The notes under the pieces: model-generated
Database searches by the model: none
The model's input: only the letters and a program-made list of their open reading frames with translations
What the model was told of the DNA's origin: nothing
Part shown: in pieces, positions 8,469 to 17,841 of the stretch
Numbering within the stretch: position 1 is the first letter of the stretch
Layout of the letters: each line of letters starts with the position of its first letter
Position numbers and translations under genes: made by a program
DNA from: Planctomicrobium piriforme
GTDB taxonomy: Bacteria; Planctomycetota; Planctomycetia; Planctomycetales; Planctomycetaceae
Assembly: GCF_900113665.1 (NCBI RefSeq)
Contig: NZ_FOQD01000010.1
Span: 186,001-250,000, forward strand
Direction of reading: 5' to 3'
DNA length: 64,000 bases

Positions 8469-11400
8469 CTACCGATCCCCGATCCGCAGCTTCATCTCAT
8501 CCGAGTTCCCCTTCAGTTCCGGAGCGTACATCGCATGAGCGGCCGTCGGCAGGGCGCTGAACTGGCCGGGGATTTCGGCTCTCACGCGGTAGCTGACCGA
8601 GTGCTTGCCTCGTGCGAGTTGTCGCAGGAAGAAGGCGACCTTCTCGTCGCGGAACTCGACGTAGGCGCCCAGTCCCCCCTGCGTGTAACCGCTCCGGACA
8701 TCAACCGGCTCGCAGCCTGCCGCTTTGAAGTCTTCAAAGATCAGGTACTCGTAATCGTTCTTCGAATCGATTTCGAGTTCGATCTCAACAAGGTCGCCGC
8801 TGGTCACTTCGTCCAGGCTCTTCAGCTCGGTGCGGATGTACTTGACGACCTTCTGATCGATCACCTGACCCCGCGAACCAGGCACCGCGGCGGTGGCGTC
8901 CTTGTCTTCCGTCAGCTTGTAGAACTTCCGTCCGACCTTTACTTCCAGTCCGGCGGCAGTGATCGGATCTTCCTTCGTGAAGTTCGTGACGTAGGCGTTG
9001 TAGTAGAGGGGGTTGAAGGTTGAAGGTTGAGGGTTTAAGGATTTGCGGCGGAGTTCGAGCGTGTGTTTGCCGCTTGTCAGGGCTTCGCCTTCCACGGTGA
9101 ACGTGTTATCGAAGGTGAAGAGGACTTCGGGCGTGATTTCGACGGTCTTTTTCAATTGGCCGTCGAGCCACACTTCCACCAGCATGTTCGGCTTCGATTC
9201 TCCGCTGGCGAGCAGGTAGTCCGCCAGGGCTTCGATCGCGAACGCCGTGTCACGGGTGCTGGTCCAGTACGAGCCATGCTTGCGATTGTTGATCAGGTAC
9301 TTCGCCAGCCCGCTGGCCTTTTCTCCCTTCGGATCGACTTTTGACAGCAGTTTCAGCGTAAAGGCGTTCGCTTCCACCTGATTGCCGTACCAGTACCACC
9401 AGGTGTTGTCGTTCGGCAGATCCAGGAAGGTGGTCTGGTTCTCCGGATCGGTCTTGAGGAACTGGTCGATGTTCTTCACGACCATATCTCGTTGTTCGAT
9501 CGCGCTGAGTTCATGCAGGGCCAGACCCAGCAATGCTTGTGAGTACAGCGCCAGCTTGTTGCGGTCGCGATACAGGAACCGCTGCATTTCGGCGTCGGCG
9601 ACTTTGCCGTCGACCAGCACACTGAACACGAAGGCGTCGGTGTTGTCACACTGCGTCTTGTAGCGTTCCTTTCGATTGGGGTCTTTCTCGTGGCGTTCCC
9701 CTTCCTGCAGGAGTGCGACTTGTTCGGACTGATATTTCTTCAGCCAGGCGATGCCGTTTTCCAGCATCCCTTCCGCCAGAGAGATGTCGTTCTTCGCGGC
9801 GACTTGAAGACCATGCACGACGACTGCTGTGGTGTGCGGGTACGAGGATTCGCCGCTGCCGGAGAACCAGCCCCAGCCGCCGTCCGAGTTCTGCATCGAC
9901 GTGAGATCCTTCACGCCGGTTTTGACCATCAACGTCACTTCGTCGGGATCAAATACAGGGTTGGCGTCGAAGCGTTTCCACTGTGCCGCGCGAACGGCCG
10001 GATCGCCCAACTCCTGAGCGTTGAGGTTGGTGCGTTTCGCTTGAATCGCCTTCAGATCGAGTCCCATCTGCAGCAGAATCTTCTGCGTGATGACGGTCGG
10101 AACAAAGCGGTTCAGCGTCTGCTCGGTGCAGCCGTAAGGGTAAGCCGCCAGGTACGGGAGGGCATCGACCATCGCCCCGGCGAGCGTCGGCGAGAACCGC
10201 ACTTCCAGTCGCGACAGATCTGGCTGACGATCTTCCGGCACATTGAATTCAATCGTTCCCTTGTCAGCCTCTGGGCGAATCACGCCCGCATAAGACTCCG
10301 TTTTCAGCAGACCATGCACTTCGACCGGGAAGGTCATCTGCATCGCGTCCGATTCTTCGTCGGTAATCGCCTTCATCGTGATGATGGCAGTCCCTGGCTT
10401 GCAGGCTTTTACCAACCAGTCGACTCGAGTTTCCCCTCCAGCCGGAATTGTGACCGTTTTTGAAGGGTGAATGTTAAAGGCGCAGATTCCATCAGTGGAC
10501 AGAATTCCCAGGGTTTCGCCTTCGAGGACGAGTTGAACTTCGACATTCTTTTCGGTCTTGAGATTATTCTGCACGATCGCCGAGAGCACCACTTCGTCCC
10601 GTTCGACGAAGAAGCGTGGGGCTTGGAGTCGGACGATCAGGTTCTTGGCGGTGACGACCTCTTTCGTCCCTTCACCAACGGCGGTGCCTTCACCGAGTCC
10701 CCAGGCCCGGATCTTCCAGCCGGACAGGTTTTCCGGCATGTCAAAGCTGACCTTCGCCAGCCCATCCTTGTCGGTGGTGAAGTCGGCTTTCCAGAAGGCT
10801 GTGTCGGCGAAGTTGGAACGGATGGCGGGCATGTCCGGCGCCGATGCTGCGGGCTGGAGTTGTTCGAAGAAATTCAATTCCTTGGCCTGAGGAGCGGCGG
10901 CCGCCATTGGCATCGCGTCCATCATTTGATGCGCAAAGCCACGCCGTACTCCTCCGCCTCTCGCGCCTCCTTTTGACAATGCTTCCGTTAACATACCTCT
11001 TTGTTGTTCGACTTCTGCAGCGATCTGATTTTCACCCAGTTCTACAACCAGGCCGCCAAATACCCCCAGATCCTGCATTAGCACGTCCCCTTGCTTCACG
11101 ATCTGCTGGAACAGGTGTCCCAGGTTCGATTCCGCGTTGGGATGATGCTCGCGTTGCCATTTCCAGAAGAATTCCTTGATGTCGGCCACATTCGAGCCGC
11201 CGGAAATATATTCCACGGCGCGGTCGTACACCGTGAGGACCAGTGAACCAGAGAACGGCTGCCCGTTGCGGTCGGTCACCTTCACGTCGATGTCTGCCTT
11301 CTGGCCGGGGAGATAGCGTTCTGCCGAGGGAATGACCTCGACGTTCAGCATCCGTTTCTCCGGCGGCACCATGAACTCGCGGACTTCGTCGTGGACTTCT

Positions 11401-14400
11401 CCCCGGGCAATTGTGATCGCCTCGACAAAAAAGTTCGGCATGTCTTCGGTCGCAACGTCGATCTCGACGACGGTGCTTTTGCCGTTGAGTTTCAGCACCT
11501 GTGGAGCGGTTTTGGCGATGCCGTCGACCGGGCGGATGAACAGCAACACCGTCGCATTGGTGCGGTTGGTGTTGATCAGCAATTTGGCCTTGTCGCCCGG
11601 AGCGAAGTGCTTCTGATCGACGATCAACTCCAGATCATTGAACTGGAACTGGTCTCCATTGAAGCCCTGCCCGCGAATGACGAACAGATAGCCCCCTTCG
11701 ATGACCGGAGCATCAGCCGCGGTCTGCATTTTGTAGGCGAGCCGGTACTGGCCCGGTTCGCTCGCCTTCAGCGTCTGCTCGGCACGCCCTTCGTCGTTCG
11801 TTGCAACGTCCCAGGTCTGTACCACAGTCTCGACCGGCTTGCCGGATGCATAACTGATCTTCAGCAGTTGCACCTTGCCGGATCCTTGCACGCCGTTGCC
11901 ATCGAGCGATCGGGCCTGAAACTCCGCCTTGATCGTGTCATCGACGTTGTAATAGCCCCGGTCGGTCCACGCGAACACCTTATACGGCTCGCGTGAGACC
12001 AGCACGGTCCCTTGCCCGACAATCGTCCGACGCGAGGCGTCGGTCACTTCGGCGGTGATCTTGTACTCGTGGTCCTGATCTCCATGCAGCAGTTTGGCGA
12101 GCGCGGAGTCGATTTCGATTTTGACCGTGCCGTCGGGGCCGATCTTCAATTCCTGTTCCAGCACCAACTCCGGCGGATCAGCCTGCCAGTGGAACCAGGG
12201 CGGAACCGGTCGCAGGCAGCCCCATACGCGGAAGCCCGGATACCAGTTATAGTCCGGCGAGTACCACCAGTACCCGTTGCCGTACAGCCAGTCCCATGGA
12301 TCGGAGGGGAACCAGGTCGTCTCTTTTGAAGTCCGTTCGACTTTATACTTCACCGTCGCCTGAGTGACTGGCGCGCCGTAATAGTATTTCGCCTTGATCG
12401 TCGCGGTGATCTTGTCCCCCAACTGCACCGGTTTCTCAGGTGCGGCGACCGTCACTTCGAACTCAGGCTTCTTGTATTCTTCCACCCGAAACTGGCTCGA
12501 ATTGCTGGTCGCCTTGTTGTCGATCAGCACGCCGTTGAGAAGGATCGAGTACTCACCGAGCGGCGCTCCCTTGGGGAGTGCGTACTCGCCGGACAATCCG
12601 CCGAATTCGTCCGACTTCAGTTCTTTCTCGAAGACCTGATTCCCCAACGGGTCGTTGATCTTCACCTGAAACGGCATGTTCGCGAACAGCGATTTCTCGA
12701 TCGGACCGTAATCCGCTTCGCGAACCCAGAACTTGAACTGCACCTTTTGGTCAGGCCGATACACCGGACGGTCGGTGACGATGTAGACCTTCACTTCGTC
12801 GTAGCGCGTGGTGTGATACTTCTGGAACCAGACGCCGCTGAAGCCCAGGTAAGCGAAACGCCCTGCCTTGGTTTTCGCGACGGCAATCCACTGATAGTTC
12901 TCGCTCAGCAGTTGTTTGCCGAGCAGCAGCATCCCTTCGGCATTCGTCGTCTCGGCAAACTTTTGAGTTTGTAACTGCTGCTTTCTGGTCTTTTGCTGAT
13001 ACTGCTGCTGCCAGCCGAAGAACTCAACGTGGGCTCCTTCAACCGGCTGCCCACTGACGGCATCGGCCACGAAGTACATGACCTTGTCGCTGAGCGGCTT
13101 CTTCACAATCGCAGTGTCGTTCAGCCAGAGAATGATCCGGCTCTCGTTGCCGTCCGCCATTTTGGCGACGACGAGATACGCCCCCGCCTGTTGCAGCGGC
13201 GTGGTGACCGTGACGCGGCGATCGAAATGGTCAGGCCGGGGCTGAAGATCGAGCGTCCATTTGGCCGCTTCCTCGCCGACGTACTTTGTTTCATTCTGTT
13301 GCACGATCCGATAGCCGAGCTGGTCAATCTGAATTTTCTGCCAGTCGACCTGTTCGGGGTTCGAAGCGAGGTACGCCTGAATGTCGCTGATGAGTTCAGC
13401 CACTTTCAGCTTGCGGGCCGTGAACGACACCGACTTGCCGTTGCGAAACCGGTAATCGACTTTGGCGCCGGTTCCGGCGGCTTCGCTGCTGACCGGTTCA
13501 AACTGTCCCCAGTTCCCGACGATCTGCTGAAGCTGATTCGCTCGCGCGTCGCCATGATCTCCGGAACGGGCGATCCAGTCTTTCAGAAGCTGCGCCGCTT
13601 TGGGGTACTGCTGGCGGTTCTCGAAGACTTGCACCAGTTGCCCGGTGGCGGCATCGGCAGGAGCAACGGTGCCTGATGCGGCAATTTCCCGATAAAGTTT
13701 GATGTAATTGAACTCGTCCGGCATGCGGAAACGCTTCATGCCGTTAGCGAGCCGGCCAATCGTTTCGTCTTCAGGCAATTTCGGCAGGGACCAGACGCCG
13801 TCGGTCCCTTTTTGATCATCCTCATCGCGTGGGAGCTGGATGCCTGCGGCCGTCAGCGTCTGCACGCCAAACTGTTCGTGCAGGAAGTTGGCGAACGTCA
13901 GCAAGGCTTGTTGACGTTTTGCCGGATTGAACTCACCCACTTGTTGCAGGCACCATCGCCAGCGTTCCCCATCGTTTTTGGCGGCTTCGAAGGACGCAGG
14001 GACCGAATAGAAGATCGGCTGGCCTTCGGCATCGACCGGCGCGCCGGGCGTCGAACCTCCCCAGCGTCCGCGACGGCCATAGAATCGACCTGTCGGCTCG
14101 GGGTAGTCAGGCAAAGTCTCCAGACTAGTCAGCGACTGGAGCCGCCAACTTCCTCCTCCATTTTGCATGAGGCCATTCGCCAGATCCTGGAAGAGTTCGG
14201 CTTTCTGCACGCCCGGTGCGTTCTCCGGCATTTTCAATCGGGCCTGGTTCAGCCAGATGAGCGACTGGGCGCGATCTCGTTCGGTGACGTCAATAAAGAC
14301 GCCGCCGCCCCGTTGATTGCCGCGATTGAAGTCGCCTGCGGTCAGAAAGCCATAATGCTCGATGGCATCGCCAATGAGCGTGCCAGCCCTCCAGTAGACA

Positions 14401-14705
14401 TGCCAGTCGTCGGGATGGGCGGCGAGCGCATCGGCCAGCAGTTTGTCGATTTCGTGTTGCTGCTGCAGCCGCTGCAGGCACTGTACCGCGACGTTCAGAT
14501 CTTCGCCGACGGGGGCTCCGGTATTAGCCGGATTGAGGACCAGCTTGCGGAAGATCACGAGTGCATCGCGGAAGTTTCCGGCATTGAATTCGGCTTGCGC
14601 CTTCCGGCGCTGTTCGGCCGCAGGGGGATCGTCTGCCATCACCAGCAACACTCCCGAAAGTGAAAATGACAGCAGCACAACCGACAAACGCGTCAGGCGA
14701 GACAT
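8469..14705 (-). CDS. Alpha-2-macroglobulin family protein with intact thioester
   Basis: The ATG at 14705 follows GAAGGAA and opens a 2078-residue exported protein with a signal peptide (SRLTRLSVVLLSFSLSG). Residues about 30-130 look like helical tetratricopeptide-type repeats (AEFNAGNFRDALVIFRKL). Macroglobulin domains follow, with the typical TDRPVYRPDQKVQFKFWVRE. The thioester motif YGCTEQ has Cys1526, and the thioester domain shows DGGWGWFSGSGESSYPHT. Such proteins trap proteases that cut the bait region and couple covalently to them, guarding the periplasm or cell surface. At 2078 residues it is longer than E. coli YfhM (about 1650). An array of 7-base repeats lies in the coding region at 9011-9040. 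No penicillin-binding protein gene is adjacent, unlike the proteobacterial arrangement. Confidence 0.92.
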   Translation of the reverse strand: MSRLTRLSVVLLSFSLSGVLLVMADDPPAAEQRRKAQAEFNAGNFRDALVIFRKLVLNPANTGAPVGEDLNVAVQCLQRLQQQHEIDKLLADALAAHPDDWHVYWRAGTLIGDAIEHYGFLTAGDFNRGNQRGGGVFIDVTERDRAQSLIWLNQARLKMPENAPGVQKAELFQDLANGLMQNGGGSWRLQSLTSLETLPDYPEPTGRFYGRRGRWGGSTPGAPVDAEGQPIFYSVPASFEAAKNDGERWRWCLQQVGEFNPAKRQQALLTFANFLHEQFGVQTLTAAGIQLPRDEDDQKGTDGVWSLPKLPEDETIGRLANGMKRFRMPDEFNYIKLYREIAASGTVAPADAATGQLVQVFENRQQYPKAAQLLKDWIARSGDHGDARANQLQQIVGNWGQFEPVSSEAAGTGAKVDYRFRNGKSVSFTARKLKVAELISDIQAYLASNPEQVDWQKIQIDQLGYRIVQQNETKYVGEEAAKWTLDLQPRPDHFDRRVTVTTPLQQAGAYLVVAKMADGNESRIILWLNDTAIVKKPLSDKVMYFVADAVSGQPVEGAHVEFFGWQQQYQQKTRKQQLQTQKFAETTNAEGMLLLGKQLLSENYQWIAVAKTKAGRFAYLGFSGVWFQKYHTTRYDEVKVYIVTDRPVYRPDQKVQFKFWVREADYGPIEKSLFANMPFQVKINDPLGNQVFEKELKSDEFGGLSGEYALPKGAPLGEYSILLNGVLIDNKATSNSSQFRVEEYKKPEFEVTVAAPEKPVQLGDKITATIKAKYYYGAPVTQATVKYKVERTSKETTWFPSDPWDWLYGNGYWWYSPDYNWYPGFRVWGCLRPVPPWFHWQADPPELVLEQELKIGPDGTVKIEIDSALAKLLHGDQDHEYKITAEVTDASRRTIVGQGTVLVSREPYKVFAWTDRGYYNVDDTIKAEFQARSLDGNGVQGSGKVQLLKISYASGKPVETVVQTWDVATNDEGRAEQTLKASEPGQYRLAYKMQTAADAPVIEGGYLFVIRGQGFNGDQFQFNDLELIVDQKHFAPGDKAKLLINTNRTNATVLLFIRPVDGIAKTAPQVLKLNGKSTVVEIDVATEDMPNFFVEAITIARGEVHDEVREFMVPPEKRMLNVEVIPSAERYLPGQKADIDVKVTDRNGQPFSGSLVLTVYDRAVEYISGGSNVADIKEFFWKWQREHHPNAESNLGHLFQQIVKQGDVLMQDLGVFGGLVVELGENQIAAEVEQQRGMLTEALSKGGARGGGVRRGFAHQMMDAMPMAAAAPQAKELNFFEQLQPAASAPDMPAIRSNFADTAFWKADFTTDKDGLAKVSFDMPENLSGWKIRAWGLGEGTAVGEGTKEVVTAKNLIVRLQAPRFFVERDEVVLSAIVQNNLKTEKNVEVQLVLEGETLGILSTDGICAFNIHPSKTVTIPAGGETRVDWLVKACKPGTAIITMKAITDEESDAMQMTFPVEVHGLLKTESYAGVIRPEADKGTIEFNVPEDRQPDLSRLEVRFSPTLAGAMVDALPYLAAYPYGCTEQTLNRFVPTVITQKILLQMGLDLKAIQAKRTNLNAQELGDPAVRAAQWKRFDANPVFDPDEVTLMVKTGVKDLTSMQNSDGGWGWFSGSGESSYPHTTAVVVHGLQVAAKNDISLAEGMLENGIAWLKKYQSEQVALLQEGERHEKDPNRKERYKTQCDNTDAFVFSVLVDGKVADAEMQRFLYRDRNKLALYSQALLGLALHELSAIEQRDMVVKNIDQFLKTDPENQTTFLDLPNDNTWWYWYGNQVEANAFTLKLLSKVDPKGEKASGLAKYLINNRKHGSYWTSTRDTAFAIEALADYLLASGESKPNMLVEVWLDGQLKKTVEITPEVLFTFDNTFTVEGEALTSGKHTLELRRKSLNPQPSTFNPLYYNAYVTNFTKEDPITAAGLEVKVGRKFYKLTEDKDATAAVPGSRGQVIDQKVVKYIRTELKSLDEVTSGDLVEIELEIDSKNDYEYLIFEDFKAAGCEPVDVRSGYTQGGLGAYVEFRDEKVAFFLRQLARGKHSVSYRVRAEIPGQFSALPTAAHAMYAPELKGNSDEMKLRIGDR
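9011..9040. repeat. Heptamer array inside the alpha-2-macroglobulin gene
   Basis: On the plus strand the sequence runs GGTTGAA, GGTTGAA, GGTTGAG, GGTTTAA, with a period of exactly 7 bases. On the coding strand it is read as part of SLNPQPSTFNP, just before LYYNAYVTNF, without breaking the frame. It resembles the intergenic heptamer arrays elsewhere in this window. Confidence 0.8.
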
Positions 14706-14906
14706 GAGATTCCTTCGCAGATCGAATCCATCACAAATGCGAATCGAGAGAGGCAAACGGGGCTGCGACGAATGTCGCGCCGCGATTGAAGTTCATCCTG
14801 AACAGGGGTCCGCACTCACCGGCCCTACGCTTGAAGCCGGGTGTTACGAAGAATGAGATACTCGTTACTTACCAAAAGTTCCACAAAAGGACCGCTGTGC
14901 AGGGCA

Positions 14907-14934
14907 GAAACCTGACGAAATTTCGTCAGGTTTC
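14907..14934. promoter_or_regulatory. Perfect 28-base palindrome, possible operator or hairpin
   Basis: The core CCTGACGAAATTTCGTCAGG (14911-14930) is extended by GAAA on the left and TTTC on the right, giving 14 perfectly complementary bases on each side of a central point. It lies about 200 bases upstream of the alpha-2-macroglobulin start. A perfect dyad with no spacer fits a dimeric repressor site; in RNA it would fold with a small AATT loop. Which of these it is cannot be decided from sequence. Confidence 0.55.
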
Positions 14935-15046
14935 CAGGCGGCAATCTGGGCAGGCAGGCCCCATTTTTTACAGCAGATGATTGACACGCCGCCCGGTCTC
15001 GGCAACGATAATTACTGCAACCCCAGATTTTTCACGTCAAGATATG

Positions 15047-15105
15047 CCGGGAAGGACTTCCCGGACACAAGATCGAAGGATTGATACGGCTTTGGGGGCA
15101 AAGCC
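15047..15105. repeat. Two REP-like hairpins
   Basis: CCGGGAAG-GA-CTTCCCGG (15047-15064) and GGCTTTG-GGGG-CAAAGCC (15088-15105) are compact near-perfect hairpins within 60 bases of each other. They resemble dispersed extragenic palindromes. Neither has a T-run, so a terminator role is not supported. Confidence 0.5.
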
Positions 15106-15282
15106 AGCCGCTCACGAATACCAGTCGGTCCCATCGACTTTCGGTCGCATCCAAATTCCAGACGATTTCCAGTGTTGACTTCCACAGTGACGCTCCGCAT
15201 TCCGCTGGCCGGGCCGCCAGATGGTTTGCAGACCATGTTTCGTCAGCAGCCTGGCCCAGTCATTCGGTTCAGCGAATCCCCT

Positions 15283-15424
15283 TTTGATCCACTTCACTTA
15301 GTAGTACTTCGTTTTCAGTCGTCAGTATTCAGTCCAAGCTGAGTCAACAGCGACGACGCAACTCCAGATTGTTTCAGATTTTCAAACTGACGACTGAAAA
15401 CTGATGACTTTGATCCACTTCACT
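15283..15424. repeat. Inverted heptamer arrays bracketed by a 16-base direct repeat
   Basis: TTTGATCCACTTCACT occurs at 15283-15298 and again at 15409-15424. Between them lie TTTTCAG-TCGTCAG-TATTCAG (15311-15331) and AAACTGA-CGACTGA-AAACTGA-TGACTTT (15384-15411). The two arrays are inverted relative to each other: GTTTTCAGTCGTCAGT and ACTGACGACTGAAAAC are exact reverse complements. The second array runs into the second direct repeat. Confidence 0.75.
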
Positions 15425-15468
15425 GATCATTCCGTTCCACTCATGACGACTGTGATCGCGAGGCACCC

Positions 15469-16119
15469 ATGTCCGCCGCGAGAATTCCGGTGATCGGAAT
15501 CGTGGGGGGAATCGGTTCAGGGAAAACCGCCTTGGCCAACGCCTTACAACATCAACTTCGCTGCTCTCGACTCGATGCCGACTCCGCCGGCCATCGCGCT
15601 TTGCGCCAGCCTGACATCATTGCAAAGTTGACCGCCATTTTTGGTCAGGAAATCCTTGATCCCCAGGGAGAGGTTTCCCGGCCCGCCGTGGCGCGTCGGG
15701 TGTTTGGAGATGCAGCGGAACAACGGCAAGCGCGGCAGCAACTCGAAACCATTGTCCATCCCGTCATCGAAGACGACATGCGGAATCAGTTACAGCAAAT
15801 GCAGGCCGACGGAGATCAGGATGTGATCCTGCTCGATGCCGCCCTGCTGCTGGAAGCCGGATGGAGCCGGTTCTGCGACGCCGTGATCTTCCTGGATGTC
15901 CCCAGGGAAACTCGGGTCGCCCGCGTCCGGGAACGGGGTTGGGATGAACCCGAACTTGCACGCCGCGAAGCCAGTCAGTTGAGCTTAGAAGAAAAACGTG
16001 CCCGAGCCGATCTGGTGCTCGACCAGACCGGACCCATCGAACAATCAGCCGGCCATCTGGCCAACTGGATCCGCGAGCGGTTCCAGCTCCAGACTCCAGC
16101 GAAAATTTTAACTCCCTGA
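15469..16119 (+). CDS. coaE: Dephospho-CoA kinase
   Basis: The 216-residue enzyme performs the last step of coenzyme A synthesis, ATP-dependent phosphorylation of the 3' hydroxyl of dephospho-CoA. A P-loop GGIGSGKT lies at residues 13-20, and LDADSAGH at 35-42 is the family's catalytic DAD region. HPVIEDDMRNQL and the lid region EERKARAD-like LSLEEKRARADLVLDQTG near the C-terminus also match. The length is normal (about 200 residues). The gene lies 68 bases upstream of rho on the same strand. Confidence 0.93.
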   Translation: MSAARIPVIGIVGGIGSGKTALANALQHQLRCSRLDADSAGHRALRQPDIIAKLTAIFGQEILDPQGEVSRPAVARRVFGDAAEQRQARQQLETIVHPVIEDDMRNQLQQMQADGDQDVILLDAALLLEAGWSRFCDAVIFLDVPRETRVARVRERGWDEPELARREASQLSLEEKRARADLVLDQTGPIEQSAGHLANWIRERFQLQTPAKILTP

Positions 16120-16187
16120 ACGGTCCGTCAGCGGCCGTTCTGTGATTCACTTCTCTCTTCCTTCCGCTTGCGATTTTTGAGGACGAC

Positions 16188-17609
<1,422 letters not shown>

Positions 17610-17623
17610 TGGATGGGGGGAAA

Positions 17624-17774
17624 AGTCGAGAGTTGAGGGTCCAGAGTCCAGAGCTGGAAAAAGGGGTCAGGTGCCAGAATTCAGGGGGTCGGTGCATGCT
17701 GAAAGCTGATTGCTGACAACTAGTCGCTTCTTCAATGGCCCAATGACAAATGACCATTGACAAATGACAAATCC
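17624..17774. repeat. Cluster of four different heptamer arrays
   Basis: Four sets with a 7-base period follow one another in the gap after rho. They are AGTCGAG-AGTTGAG-GGTCCAG-AGTCCAG-AGCTGGA (17624-17658), GGGGTCA-GGTGCCA-GAATTCA-GGGGGTC (17663-17690), CATGCTG-AAAGCTG-ATTGCTG (17695-17715) and CCAATGA-CAAATGA-CCATTGA-CAAATGA-CAAATCC (17740-17774). Each set keeps 3-4 fixed positions and varies the rest. Confidence 0.8.
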
Positions 17775-17841
17775 CGCTGAAACCATGCACCTGATCACCG
17801 GGGTATCCACTGCAGACAGTGCGTCTAACCAGTGGAGCGTC

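Larger units (their letters stand above)
14706..15468. other. 763-base intergenic region rich in palindromes and repeats
   Basis: This gap separates the divergent alpha-2-macroglobulin and coaE genes. It holds a 28-base perfect palindrome (14907-14934), two further hairpins (15047-15064 and 15088-15105), and two inverted heptamer arrays with a flanking 16-base direct repeat (15283-15424). No convincing gene is present; open frames at 15012-15236 and 15112-15297 on the minus strand run through the hairpins and look like chance. Promoters for both flanking genes must lie here, but I could not pick out clear -35/-10 boxes. Confidence 0.7.

Noticed and set aside
9690..10463. Long plus-strand frames opposite the alpha-2-macroglobulin gene (also 11391-11996 and 13812-14663)
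   Set aside because: They are antisense to a gene with clear homology, their amino acid composition is that of a shadow frame, and none has a domain.
15012..15236. Minus-strand open frame of 74 codons upstream of coaE
   Set aside because: It runs through two REP-like hairpins, has no ribosome binding site and no recognisable domain. The overlapping frame at 15112-15297 is equally open, so both look like chance.
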